Below are positions 34,264 through 46,465 of a stretch of DNA of 64,000 nt, one piece after another. Below the pieces are notes generated by a model. That model saw nothing but the letters and a program-made list of their open reading frames with translations. It ran no database searches and was not told where the DNA came from. The DNA lies in contig JAPTOF010000024.1 of NCBI GenBank assembly GCA_028554755.1, positions 2,356,001-2,420,000 of the forward strand. The letters are read 5' to 3'. The DNA comes from Cordia subcordata. Taxonomy: Eukaryota; Streptophyta; Magnoliopsida; Boraginales; Cordiaceae. A program made the translations under genes and the position numbers. How positions within the stretch are numbered: the first letter of the stretch is position 1; each line of letters starts with the position of its first letter.

Positions 34264-37200
34264 TCATATGCATACTTCAGGCATTGCTCGTTCACTATCA
34301 ACTCTAGCCCATCCTTTAAGTCTTTGATCTTGACTGCTCTGGAAGGGTAGGCTATAACACTTCATACAGACTAGAAAGAGTTTTAAATGTGAGTTAAACA
34401 ACCAAACTTTATCAGAGGTAGAGAATGATTTCTTAAGAATGTTTTTATCATGCAATCTCATCATCCTATCCTTATAAAGCTTGGTGTTCTCATAAGTTTC
34501 AAATCTAAGCTTCTCCAACTCTGCTAGGTCTAGCTTCTTTTTCTCACCCACTTTTGCAAAATCAAAATTTAAGGACTTAATGGTCCAATAAGCCTTATGC
34601 TCCAGTTCTACTGGCAAGTGACAAGCTTTCCTATAAACCAATCTATACAGAGACATACTAATAGGAATCTTAAAAGTGGTACGGTAGGCCCATAAAGCAT
34701 CATTCAACCTAATAGAACAATCTCTCCTATTGAGCCTAACCATTTTCTCTAAAATGTACTTCATCTCGCTATTGGACACCTCTACTTGTGCCTTAGTTTG
34801 TGGGTGATAAGGGGTAGCAACCTTATGGGTAACCAAATATCTCCTCAACAAGGCCTTTAAAGTCCTATGGTGAAGATACAAACGCCCATTACTAATCAAG
34901 ACCCTAGAGACTCCAAATCTAGAGAAAATGTTCTCCTTGATGAACTTCACCACTACCCTATGGTCATTAGTGCATGTGGGAATGGCCTCAACCCATTTGG
35001 ACACGTAATCAACGGCCACTAAAATGTATTGGTATCTAAAGGAAGGTGGAAATGGACCCATGAAATCTATACCCTAAACATTAAATAACTCACATAAAAG
35101 AATAGGGGATAAAGGCATCATGCTTCTCCTAGATATAAACCCAGATTGTTGACATCTAAGACACTTTTTTCAATACTCTTGGGCATCCTTAAAGAGAGTG
35201 GACCAAAATAATGCACATTGCAAAACCTTCACGGTAGTCTTCTTTTAACTAAAATGACCTTCATACCCCTTATCATGACATATACTCAACACTCTTTCAA
35301 ACTCATCTTTAGGCACATATCAACTAATCACTTGATCTGCATACACCTTAAAAAGATAAAGATCCTCCCAAAAGAAATGTCTAACCTATGCTAGGAATCT
35401 ATCTTTCTCTCTTTTCTCCCAATGAGAGGGAAAATGCCCTATGGTAAGATAATTGACAATGTGAACAAACCAAGGTGTGTGATGAGAGATGGAAAACAAT
35501 TGCTCATCAGGGAATGAGTCAGGAAAAGGAGATGAATCAATAGAAGACTCACTAACAAGATGGGTCTGCTAGTAAATTTTCACTACCTTTCTTGTCCCCG
35601 ATTTCAACATCAAATTCTTGAAGAAGGAGCATCCACCCAATTAAGCGGCGGTTAGACTCTTTCTTGGATAACAAATATCTTAACGCCGCATGATTGGTAT
35701 AGACAATCACTTTGGACCTGAGGATGTATGACCTAAACTTGTTAAGGGAGAAGACAACTGCTAGAAGCTCTTTTTCTGTAGTGGTATAGTTCTTATGGGC
35801 TTCACCAAGAGTCTTACTAGCATAATACACTACATGGGGCAACTTTTCTCACCGTTGACCTAAAACAGCTCCTATTGCATTATCGGATACATCACACATA
35901 ACTTGAACAGGAAACTGTGATCAGGCCGCTGGATGATTGAGGAAGAAGACATTAAGGATTTAAGCCAATTAAAAGCTCTAACACATTTATCAACAAACTC
36001 AAAGGAAATATCTTGTGCTAAGAGCCTAGATAATGGATGTATAATGTGGCTAAAATCCTTAATGAACCTACAGTAGAATCCTGCATGTCCTAGAAAAGAT
36101 CTAACATCCTTAACATATTAAGGAATAGGCAATTTCTCAATCAATTCTACCTTAGCTGGATCAACTTAAATACCATTAGATCAACTACATGAGCCAAAAC
36201 TATTCCTCGTTGCAACATGAAGTGGGACTTCTCCCAACTCTACACTAAATTCTTCTCCTCAAAATGGTCTAAGACTAAAAAGAGATGACTTAAGCACTCA
36301 TCAAAGCTATCACCAAAGATTGATAAGTCATCCATGAAAAAATTTAAATGTCTCTTAATCATGTCACTAAAAATGGCCATATACATCTCTGAAACGTTGC
36401 TGAGGCATTACAAAGACCAAAAGGCATTCTTCTATAGGCAAAAGTGCCATGGGGACAAGTAAAAGTTGTCTTCTCCTAGTCCTCGAGAAATATGGGGATC
36501 TGACTATACTCAGAATAGCCATCTAGAAAGCTATAGTAGCTATGCCTAGCTACTCTATCTAAGATCTGGTCTAGAAAAGGCAACGGGAAATGATCCTTCC
36601 TAGTTGTGGAGTTGAGCTTCCTATAATCAGTACAAGGTCTCTAACCCGTGGGAGTGTCCGTAGGGATAAGCTCTTCTCTTTTATTCTCTACAACTGTGAT
36701 CCTGGACTTCTTAAGGGCTATTTAGACCGAGCTAACCCCCTCACTATTGGAGATCGGATAGACAATTCCTGCATCTAAAAGCTTAATTATCTCTTTCTTC
36801 TCTACTTCACTCATGTGCGGGGTTTAGCCTCCTTTGCATATCCCTAGAAGAAATGGCTCCATCCTTAAGATGAATACGATGCATGCAAACTGAAGGCTCA
36901 ATTCCTTTCAAATCATCAATTTTCCGCCTTATAGCCTTCCTATGTTTCCTAAGGACCTCTAAGAGACGCTCCTTATGCTCACTAGAAAGATTGGAAGCTA
37001 TGATAACTGGAAGGGTCTCACTAGGGCCTAGGAATGCACACTTCAAATAGTTGGGAAGGGGTTTGAGCTCTAAAGATAGGCTAGGCTTGATTAAGGGAGA
37101 CATAACCTCAACATCATCAATAGGGACATCACTAGAATCAAGACTAGAAGGAATAACCTCAAGTGACTTATCAGTCAAAGAACTCTCAACCAAGGAGATA

Positions 37201-37814
37201 GAAGCTACACATTTTTGCTCTAAAGTCTTCAAATCAAAGCTAGACAACAATTTCTCAAATTTTCTCAATTTTTCTCCATCAGTCATAGTCTCTCTACAAA
37301 GTCCTCGACACAAGAATCAATGACATCCACTCTAAACCATTCTTCTCCATCCTCTTCTCCTTCTATGCTTGCCTTATTCACCACCTCAGCAACCTTCATG
37401 GTGGATCTCAAATTCCCAAATTTCAACTCTAATAACCCCGACCTACAATGAATAATGGCATCTGCAGTAGCAAGAAAGGGGTGACCTAATAGAACAGGGG
37501 TGGAATGCCTAGAATCGTGATCAAAATCCATATCTAATACTATAAAGCCAACAGGGTACACGAACTCACTAACTTGGGCCATCACATCCTCTACCACACC
37601 TCTAAGTCTATGCTCAGACCTATTAGCTAGCTGAAGAGTGACATGTGTAGGGGATAACTCATCTATACCAAGCTGCTAATAGACGGAGTAGGAAATGAGA
37701 TTCACACTAGACCCTAAATCTAGCAAAGCGTAATCAATATGAGTCTCACGAATCCTACAAAGAATGGTGAAAGCTCCAGGTCGCACATCTTAGGCGGGAG
37801 GCCCGAAGTACAAA
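34264..37814 (-). pseudogene. Athila-2 pol pseudogene
   Basis: Minus-strand pol. The protease (37745-37700) keeps LDLGSSVN, the only Athila copy here with the catalytic D. Next come LLGHPFLATADA (37597-37283), a spacer (37313-36807), and RT (36830-36060) with FLDGYSEY and FMDD present but several frameshifts. RNase H is 36000-35552. The integrase zinc region (35400-35150) is degraded. The integrase core (35080-34264) keeps GIDFMGP and E in QVEVSN, but the second catalytic D of ISDGG is N (codon 34888-34890). Upstream, the frame is fused at 37814/37815 directly to LTR sequence. Gag, primer site and most of the 5' LTR have been deleted. Confidence 0.82.
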
Positions 37815-38325
37815 GGGCTTAAATAGTGCAGCAATCACATCCAACTGGGAGCCTTGGCCGGTCAACTGGCCTAGCATTAAGGTTGACCGACCCAAAATGG
37901 GTTGCTCTCTATTTAGGCTGGTCCCCTAGGCCGGCCGATTAGCCCTGGGAGGAGGGTCAAACGACTAGCTCAGAAGGTGGCCAATTTTCGCACATTGCAT
38001 CCGTTTCGCTTAGGCTGCTCTTTTCTTCACCCGGTTGCCTCCAAACACTTCATTGATGCTTCTCCTACATCCTGAACACCTCGAGCTTGACTCCATCATC
38101 AATTTCCATCAATTCAAGTCCTAAGCTTTTGACCTATCTTCACCAAACACAAGAAATATGCATGCATAAGTGTAGCATTTGTCTTTAAACTCAACTATAT
38201 ACATTTGCTTATGCTTAAGCCTAACTCTAACGTATGTGCTATACTAATGCATCTCTTAAGGCTCAAAACACCTCTTAAACAAAGGTAAATGACAATGCAA
38301 ACACAGACAAAAACACAACACATCA
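37815..38325 (-). repeat. 5' LTR of Athila-2, U3 fragment
   Basis: Starts TGATGTGTTG on the minus strand at 38325 and runs to the TATA-like region (GCACTATTTAAGCCC, minus, at 37815-37829), where it is cut. It lines up with 22872-23227 of the 3' LTR, with perhaps 10-15% difference by eye, and carries the same palindromes (GGCCGGTCAACTGGCC, about 37857-37872). Confidence 0.8.
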
Positions 38326-38330
38326 AAGCT
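38326..38330. repeat. Target-site duplication AAGCT, right copy (Athila-2)
   Basis: Directly follows the LTR end ...CACATCA at 38325 and equals 21369-21373. The gag frame of Athila-1 is cut between the two copies. Confidence 0.75.
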
Positions 38331-38883
38331 CATCCCAAGATGTAATGCAACTACTAGGTAAAGAGTGATACCAAGACATAGCCTTATCCTTAAGGGGGAA
38401 TGAGAACAACTTAAGATAAATGACCTCTTGAGACACATTGGGGAAGTGAAGTGTGGAACTCATCTCTATGAAATTAGTGATGTGGTCCAAGGGACTCTTA
38501 TTGCTCCTCATATAAAAGGAAAAGAGCACAACCAACATGCTAGGCTTAGTCTCAAAATTCGCTTCCCACAACCCCAGAACATTAATAGCTAAATTAAGCT
38601 TGAAGGCATTAGGGAAGAAGAATTGCCTAAGTATGCGCTCATCCTCTATGGGTGGGTTTGGCCTAAAAGGCTCCTACCCAAAATGATCTTGGGCTTGTGA
38701 ATACCTATGGTGATTATGTGATGGAATGGGATTCATTGGAGGAATGAGAAAAGGAATAGGAGGATTATTGAGATCAGCCATATCTCTTAGAAGCTTGTCC
38801 AAATTCCAAAAATGCCGTGTAATCCTATCGAGTTCAAGATTAAATGGAATTAGGGGATTCCTAAGGGATCACCTATCAAGCAT
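38331..38883 (-). pseudogene. Athila-1 gag pseudogene, N-terminal part
   Basis: Starts at an ATG at 38883-38881 (MLDR, stop, SLRNPLIPFN), homologous to the Athila-3 gag start. It continues through NPPIP to the capsid domain (38571-38326), with NKSPLDHITNFIEMSSTLHFPNVS and LFSFPLKDKAMSWYHSLPSS. It ends at TSWDEL, where Athila-2 inserted; the continuation is at 21368. Stops include TGA four codons after the start. Confidence 0.82.
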
Positions 38884-39167
38884 ACAACACTATTCTAACT
38901 ATAGGCACATCAACCCCTGAAACATCAATAATTTTCCTAAATCTACAACTACAAAGCCACTAACCTATAGGATTTACTAAAAAGAGAAAGCAAAACAAAA
39001 TAAAGATAAACAAGAGAAACAAGCAAGCTATACTAAGAAAGAAAAGTAAACACAAGATAACAAACGAGCAAAACAAGAAACTATGAAATCAAAGTAATAC
39101 AAGAAATGAACAAATAAAGCAAGAAACTATCTAACACACATAAGCAAAGAACAAAAACCACCGTGCC
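38884..39167 (-). other. Leader of Athila-1
   Basis: About 280 bases of A-rich untranslated leader between primer site and gag start. Nothing else seen. Confidence 0.6.
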
Positions 39168-39185
39168 TTCCCAGTAACGGTGCTA
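39168..39185 (-). promoter_or_regulatory. Primer-binding site of Athila-1 (decayed tRNA-Asp type)
   Basis: On the minus strand this reads TAGCACCGTTACTGGGAA. Compared with TGGCGCCGTTGCCGGGGA, every difference is a G-to-A or C-to-T change. It is six bases from the LTR end at 39192. Confidence 0.75.
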
Positions 39186-39191
39186 AGAACT

Positions 39192-39536
39192 TGATGTCTC
39201 TTTAGAGATGCAAGCCTTAAAGACTCGCAAGCGTGCGGATCAGTGTAATATAGTGTGTGAAAACGGGTGCTAAACCACTGGGAGGCTATATTGTGAAAAG
39301 GATCATGTGTGTGTATGTCCTAGAAAGTATCTAAAAAGAAAACCTAAAGTGACCATATTTTTTGTGCTTTTCGGATATATGGGAGCTCGAGGGAAACAAA
39401 ATAAAACTACTTTACGAGAAATGGGAATGGAAAACAAATCTAAAGAGAAATTGACAATTGGAATGGGTTAGGGTGACTTGTTCTCGCTAATGGGTGATTC
39501 TAGATTCTTATGCTATGGTATTATAGGATATGGCAT
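39192..39536 (-). repeat. 5' LTR of Athila-1, first part (U5 side)
   Basis: Ends ...AGAGACATCA on the minus strand beside the primer site. It is interrupted at 39536 by Copia-2 and continues at 48832. The block GCAAGCCTTAAAGACTCGC at 39208-39226 is the U5 end shared by all Athila LTRs here. Confidence 0.82.
39532..39536. repeat. Target-site duplication GGCAT, left copy (Copia-2)
   Basis: GGCAT directly before the LTR start TGTTAGG; an identical GGCAT follows the 3' LTR at 48827-48831. This is the cleanest duplication in the window. Confidence 0.9.
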
Positions 39537-41432
39537 TGTTAGGATTAGTATGCCCTAAAGCTCACTTGTAAATGACATTTTGGATATGAAACAATGTATA
39601 ATCATATTTTTGTTAAATGGCATTATGAGTTTCTTACATATTATCTCTGTTATGTTTTATCGATGCATGTATGAAGGTCCTTTGACTTGAACTAATGACT
39701 TGGGTGCACAGTGATGATGGACGCACAGTAGGTCCAAGTCTAGATTTAGTCACGTCATAAATTGAATCCATAACCAAATAGTAGTGTTGGGCACTCTACT
39801 GGGATAAGGTTATATTGAGCAAGACTCTTCTTTGAGGGTGATCTACCTAGGTCATTAGAGGACTTTCTGGAGTTGTCTCAATAATACGTGTGTCACGTAT
39901 TGGATAGGACCATTGTGAGTATGTTTTCTAGAGACGTACTATCAAAGAAAGAAAACAAGACACTCACTGCTACTAAATGATCATTGCTTTTAATCTTGAG
40001 TATATGTGGATGAACTAATGAAGTTAGGGTTTAGTACTTTGATTCACTGTGGGTGAGATCTTATTTTATTAGGATCAACAGCCTTGTGCATTAAGTACTA
40101 AGTTCTAATTAATTAGAACATGCATATGCAAAATGGACTCTATGTGCCCCTTTGGGATTGTCCAAATTTATCATCCGAATCTAGATCTAGTGATACTACC
40201 TTTATAGGTGTGTCGGTCATATAGCTTGAGGGTCGCTCCCGAGATCAAGAGATTCCATGACCAAGGATGGTTGGCAATTGGACAAGAAACCCAACAGAAA
40301 AAAGATACAGCTAAGGAGGTGATAGTACACAGGCCAAAAGACCGGTCTTAGCTGTGGGTATACATAGAGGGGCATTATGGTCGATTATTTAGCAGGTCAA
40401 AGACAAAGTTCACATTCTTTTGTGATAAGCTTTTGGGTAATGTCAATTATTCTTGGAGTGCAACTTTGATCTTATGGTGGAATAGATCGGAGTTAAAAAA
40501 TAATTATTATGTCCCCTAGATCGGGCAAGGACATTTTAATTATTTTTGGAAGCCAAGGTTAATTGTGTCTTCTTGGTCCCTTCCCTAATTGAAATGACTT
40601 TGAGAGAGTAATCTTGAAAGAGCAAATTCCATATTGTGGTAGTAGCCTTATTGGGCCAAAGCTTGGAATTGGGTTTGGGCTTTCTTTAGAGTCCAAGATA
40701 ACCTAATTGGGCTAGGATGGTTTTCTATTGGGCTTGGGCCTCCACATGGATTATGGACTATGTGTTGGACTTGGATAATGGGCTTGGCCTAAGTCTTCCA
40801 AGACAAGTGGACAACTTGGAAATTACTACAAAAACAAGTGGACAACTTGCACAAGTCTTCCAATACAAGCTAACAAGTTGCATAAAGGAAATACTACATG
40901 GAAATTTTCTCCCACATTGAAAGTTTAGCAACATTGGGTGCCAAGGTTCTCTCTATAAATAGACAAGACTCTACACCTTTTATGCAATCCACTTTGTAGT
41001 TGATTTCTTCCTTTTTGGCAAGAAAATACTACAACACATAGTACACACTTATTGTGTGATTTTTGCTCTAGTTTTTCAGGAGCATATTACTTTGCTTCTT
41101 CCCACACAAGAGGTTATTCTCTCGAGATAAGTCTCTTTAATCATAGGGAAGAAGACTAGGGAGTTGCTTATTGCGACACCCTCATAGTAAATTTTTGGTG
41201 GCCTTGTTCGTAAACGGGAGCAAAGCTCGTGACGGTTTTAGCTTCATCAAAGGCCCCATGCTTCAAGAAGTTAGCTTTATATATTTTGCAAGTACTAGTT
41301 ATATTCTATATGTTCTGAAGCAAGTTCTTGTGTGTGTTATGTGGTTATTTTATTTTTCTAGCATGTTTTCTTGGTAGAATTTTTTGAAAATATGGACTAG
41401 GATACACCACACTTAATAATATCAATCCTACA
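39537..41432 (+). repeat. 5' LTR of Copia-2
   Basis: TGTTAGGATT...CAATCCTACA, 1,896 bases. The TATA box CTATAAATAGA lies at about 40963-40973, so U3 is unusually long (about 1.4 kb). A 'caagtggacaacttg' sequence is repeated at 40803 and 40839. A short open frame at 40717-40920 is not conserved as a gene. Confidence 0.92.
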
Positions 41433-41434
41433 AT

Positions 41435-41446
41435 TGGTATTAGAGC
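41435..41446 (+). promoter_or_regulatory. Primer-binding site of Copia-2 (tRNA-iMet type)
   Basis: TGGTATTAGAGC, one transition away from TGGTATCAGAGC, two bases from the LTR end. Confidence 0.9.
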
Positions 41447-42994
41447 CAGGTTCATACACAACATGCTTAGACTATACAATAATATTGTATTTGCATAAAT
41501 ATATTAGCCATCTTGTGAGAGGCAAGATTAGGAAATCTTGTTTTGCATATACTTGTGGTTTTATGCTTGTATGTGCAGGTAGTATAAAATCCCCTTGATG
41601 GTTCGTATGTATGCATGATAGATTTTCGTGTACGGTCAACAAAGCTTGGCCATAGGCGATTTCATGTATAAAATATTTAAGGTTATTGCTTTTAGTTTCA
41701 TTTAAAAGAAGCGTAGGATGTTTTGATAACCTTATAATGTTTCTTTATGAAGCTAGTATTAGCAATAGCAAAGTGTATTATTGTAATCTTTGAAGACCAA
41801 GGAGAAAAGCAAGAAAGCACCATCAGGAACACTCTCCCGGGTAAGCTTGTCGGTTGATCAGATCCTATTAACAATCTACCGACTGAGGCAGAAAAAGTTA
41901 CTAAGCGTGCTATTTTATTAAAGATTACAGGGAGCCATCAAAGAGGGATTCTAACATATTTTGGTGGATGTTTATAATGCATTGATATATGTTTTAACAT
42001 ATTTGCATTAGCATGATTGCCACCTAGAAATATGTCCACTCATTAGGGTTTATAAAAATTAGTCATACCTATGAGTTGATTCTTAAAGATAGTTAAGTTT
42101 ATGAGAATGGCTTAGACAAGAGAATTATAAGCGGCTATGTCTAAAGATGCCATGAGATCTCATGACAACATTAAAAGAACTTAACTTGAGATTTACATGT
42201 ATATATGTCAACCTAAGGGTCTATGCACCTAGATTTAGGTAAGAGGTCTATTGTGATATTGTAATGTTTTAGTAACACAAAAGGGATTTACAAAAATCCA
42301 AAATGTGTTTAGATCTAAAACAAAGCAAGAATATCAAAGGAAACCCTTAAGTTAAAATATTGAGTGGGAGAGGGGACTGGAAATACCCCATAGCTTTCCA
42401 TATCCGATTCACGTTAATGATAAATGTCATTAACTTCCCCAACAGAAGGTGACACTTTGTCTAGATTTAACAAGGTGAAACATAAAATGTTTATTCAAAA
42501 GGGTGTTAGTAAGTTCGGCCATCCCATCGGTGGAGTTCTTTACTATAGAATGACTTACACAACATTGATTAAAGTCACTACTCCATCGGAGGGCTTAAAT
42601 CAAGAATGTTTCGGGGAATAAACATTAGGAATGGGTGTACACTCAACTTAAATGGTAGGTTCGACTATCCTATCGATAGAGTTCACTACCTAATTTAAGA
42701 AGCCAAGCAAAACAGTGATTGAATTATTCAATTATATCATATCCAAACATTTGTTAATTCAAATAAGTGGTGGAACTTAACTTAAAATTCATAAGTTCAG
42801 CCATCACATCGGTGGAGTTCTTATGAGGACGTTGAGACACTGTTACATCGAGTAGTTTAAAGGGTTAATCTACTCAAAGGCAAATGATGTAAAAAGTACT
42901 CGTATGTTTTATTTCCAAAGATAGCATACATATTATACATCCATCAATTTTGTACTCATAAATTAATTATGATTATATTGTTGTATCCAGAAAA
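41447..42994 (+). other. Long leader of Copia-2
   Basis: About 1.5 kb with no conserved ORF. It carries three copies of a GTTCGGCCATCCCATCGG-type motif (42513-42540, 42659-42684, 42794-42822), described separately. Short open frames such as 42424-42621 overlap these repeats and are not convincing. Confidence 0.7.
42513..42822 (+). repeat. Three dispersed copies of a hairpin-like motif in the Copia-2 leader
   Basis: Copies at 42513-42540, 42659-42684 and 42794-42822 share the order GTTC-(A/G)GCCATC-N-CATCGGTGG-AGTTC, with the middle copy more diverged (CTATCCTATCGATAG). In each, the centre can fold (CCA-TCGG-TGG, or CTATC-GATAG). A packaging or dimerisation role in the genomic RNA is inference. 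Confidence 0.6.
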
Positions 42995-45900
42995 ATGTCT
43001 TCGTTCAGTCCACTAGCTACAATTCTCAAAGAGTACAAGCTCACTGGACTGAATTTTATGGACTGGGAACGAAATTTGGACATAGTACTCATCGGAAAAA
43101 AGTACAAGTACGTCATAACAACTCCTTGTCCTGTTGTGAGGGCTAACTTTTCTGAAACCCAGAAAGATGCTGAGGCAAAATGGCAGAAAGCCAATAGTAT
43201 GGCCAAGTGCTATATGATGGCTTCTATGTTAGATATTTTGCAGAGCAAGCATCATCATATGGAAATTGCAAAAGAAATTATGACCTCACTGTCTCGTATG
43301 TTTGCTGATAAGAGCAGGCTCATAAGGCAAGGTGCTCTTAGAGAAATTATGAATCAAAGGATGGTAGAAGGAGCATCTGTCAGGGAGCATATGCTCAAAA
43401 TGATGGATTGCTTCAATACTGCTGAGATCCTAGGAGCAAACATAGATGAACAATCAAAGGTAGACATGATTTTGGAGACTCTACCGTCATCCTATACCCA
43501 GTTCAAGCTTAATTATAATATAAGCAAGATGAACATGGATATGACGGAATTAATGAAAGAGCTCCTAGCTGCAGAAGCCATAATGAAAAATAAAGGCCAC
43601 ATAAATATGGTTCAAGCATCTACTTCTGGACTTAACTCGAAAGGGAGAAAGTTCAAAGGAAAGGGGAAGCAAAAACGTGGTCAAGGGAAAAAGAAGAGAA
43701 ATGATGAACAGCCCAGGCAGTTAACAGGTGAATAGCCCAAGGGCAAATGCTTTAAATGTGGCCTAAAAGGACACTGGAAAAAGGATTGCCCGAAGTACTT
43801 GGCTCGAGGCCAAATAGGTACACCCCTTTTATTCTACATTGAAACCTGCTTAGTGGTTGATTCTACTGATTCTTGGATTGCAGACTCTGGAGCCGCTAAC
43901 TATATTTGCAATTCTTTGCATTGGTTTTAGGAAATGAAGGAACTAGCTAAAGGGGAGTTTGCTCTGAGGTTGGGTAATGGAGCAAAAGTATGGGCTGCTG
44001 CAGTGGATGGAATGTGCTTAAATTTTCCATGTAATAGGAAGATATTTTTGAACAACGTTTATTATGTTCCGGATGTACGTAAAAACCTTATCTCTATTTC
44101 ACATTTAATATTAGATGGTTTTTGCATTAATTTCCATTCTGGTGTTGATATCAGTAGAGATGGAAATATTATTTGTTCCGGTAGCATGCATGATAACTTG
44201 TTCTATATAAAACCTATTACAAACTCACTGCATAATATAAAATAAACTAATTCCCGAAAAAGGAAGGTTTCTTCGACCAATGATACACATCTTTGGCACC
44301 TACGCTTAGGACATATCAGTCTAAAGTGAATTCGGATATTAGTCGAGGATGGGCATCTTAACTCATTAGATCTCGAAGATCTACCTCCGTGTGAATCTTG
44401 TCTCAAAGGGAAGATGACTAAATGGTCAGTTTCTTCTAAAGGAGAAAGGGCCAAATAAGTATTGGAATTGGTTCACACTGATGTGTGTGGTCCTATGAGC
44501 AAACCAGCACGAGGAGGTTATGAGTATTTCATTACTTTTACTGATGATTACTCTAGATATGGATATGTATATCTGATGCGACGTAAGTTTGAATCCTTTG
44601 AGAAATTCAAAGAGTTCAAAGTTGAGGCAGAGCAGAAATTAGATAAACATATCAAAGCGCTTCGGTCTAATCGAGGTGGCATATACCTCTCAGGCGAGTT
44701 CAGAGACTATCTTACACAAGAAGGGATAGTGTCTCAGTTGACTGCACTAGGGACTCCTCAGCAAAATGGTGTAGCAGAGAGAAGAAATCGTACCCTATTG
44801 GATATGGTTAGGTCAATGATGAGTCATGCATCATTACCTTAATCTTTTTGGGGGTATGCCATTGAAACAGCGGCATACATCTTGAACTTGGTACCATCTA
44901 AATCAGTACCTAGGACACCTCAAGAAATGTGGACTGGGCGTAAGCCTAGTCTAAATCATCTCCATATTTGGGGCTGTCCAGCTTATATACTTAATAGTAA
45001 TGCTTCAAAATTGGAACCAAGATCTGAGTTATGCTATTTCATTGGATATCCTAAGGGAACCAGAGGTGGGATCTTTTATAATCCTAAGGAGTAAAAGGTG
45101 TTTATAAGCACCCATGCTAGATACTTAGAGAATGATGAAATGGTCCAGAAAACACCAGATTCTGAAGTTGTTCTAGATGAGATTTCACAAGAATCTCCAG
45201 TAACACTTGTGGTAACTGTGAATGAAAAAGAACAGCATATTACACCTAATATATCGGAGCATCGTTGTAGTGAGAGGATATCCAAGCCTTCTGATAGATA
45301 CTATGAAGAGTCCTTTCAGAATTTTTCAGAGAATCAGGTGGTGGATCCCACAAGTTATGATGAAGCAGTTTCCGACATAGATGCCGACAAATGGCATAAG
45401 GCAATGGATTCAGAGTTAGAATCTATGTATTTTAACAAAGTCTAGGATCTTGTAGTTGCACCTGAAGGGGTAAAACCTATAGGGTGCAAATGGGTCTACA
45501 AAAGGAAAAGAGAAGTTGATGAAAAAGTTGAAACCTTTAAAGCAAGGTTGGTGGCAAAAGGTTATACTCAGAAAGAAGGGATCGATTATAAGGAAACTTT
45601 CTCACCAGTAGCCATGCTTAAATCCATCAGGATACTTCTTGCCATCGTTTGTCATCATGACTACGAGATATGGCAAATGAACGTCAAGATAGCCTTTCTT
45701 AATGGGGAACTTGACGAGACCATTTACATGACACAACCAGATGGATACATTGCTAAAGGCCAAAAACATATGGTTTGTAAATTAAAGAAGTCCATTTATG
45801 GATTAAAACAGGCATCTAGAGCATGGAACATCAAATTTGATCAGGCAATTAAATCTTATGGTTTTGATCAAAATATTGATGAACCTTGCGTGTGTAAAAG

Positions 45901-46465
45901 GCGTAATGGAAATGCTATAGCTTTTTTGGTTCTGTATGTGGATGATATCCTACTAATTGGAAATGATGTGGGGATTTTATCATCCATCAAGGTTTGGCTT
46001 TCTACTCAATTTCAAATGAAGGATTTAGGAGAACCTCGTTATGTTCTAGGCATCAAGCTTATGCGAGATCGTAAGAACAGAAGGCTAGCCCTATCTCAAG
46101 CTTCATTTATTGAGAAGATATTAGTCAGGTTTAACATGCAAAACTCTAAGAAGGCCTTGTTACCTTCTAGACATGGAGTTTATCTATCTCGGGATCAATG
46201 TCCTAAAACACCTGAGGAGATAAAGAGCATGAAGCGAGTTCCTTATGCTTCAGCAGTTGGAAGTCTCATGTATGCCATGTTATGTACTAGACCAGATATC
46301 TACTTTGCTGTTGGCATGGTTAGTAGATATCAGTCAAACCCTGGACTGGCACATTGGGTCGTAGTTAAGCATATATTCAAATTCCTGCAAGGAACAAAGG
46401 ATTATGTGCTGGAATACCGTGCAGATGATCTAACACCATTAGCCTATACAGACTCGGATTTCTAG
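42995..46465 (+). pseudogene. Copia-2 gag-pol pseudogene (main frame)
   Basis: A single frame of 1,157 codons from ATG 42995, interrupted by stops at 43733, 43928, 44327, 44456, 44840, 45092, 45443 and 46463. The Gag capsid part (42995-43735) starts MSSFSPLATILKEYKL; the knuckle CFKCGLKGHWKKDC is at 43751-43792. The protease has DSGA intact (D codon 43883). Pre-integrase LWHLRLGH is near 44294. The integrase (44462-44842) has HTDVCGP and GVAERRN, but the second catalytic D of RSDRGG is N (codon 44669). RT (45450-46200) has QMNVKIAF, where the first catalytic D is also N (codon 45680); LYVDDILL is intact. RNase H starts at 46440 (YTDSDF). Stops at former Q and W codons and the D-to-N changes fit C-to-T / G-to-A decay. 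Confidence 0.9.
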
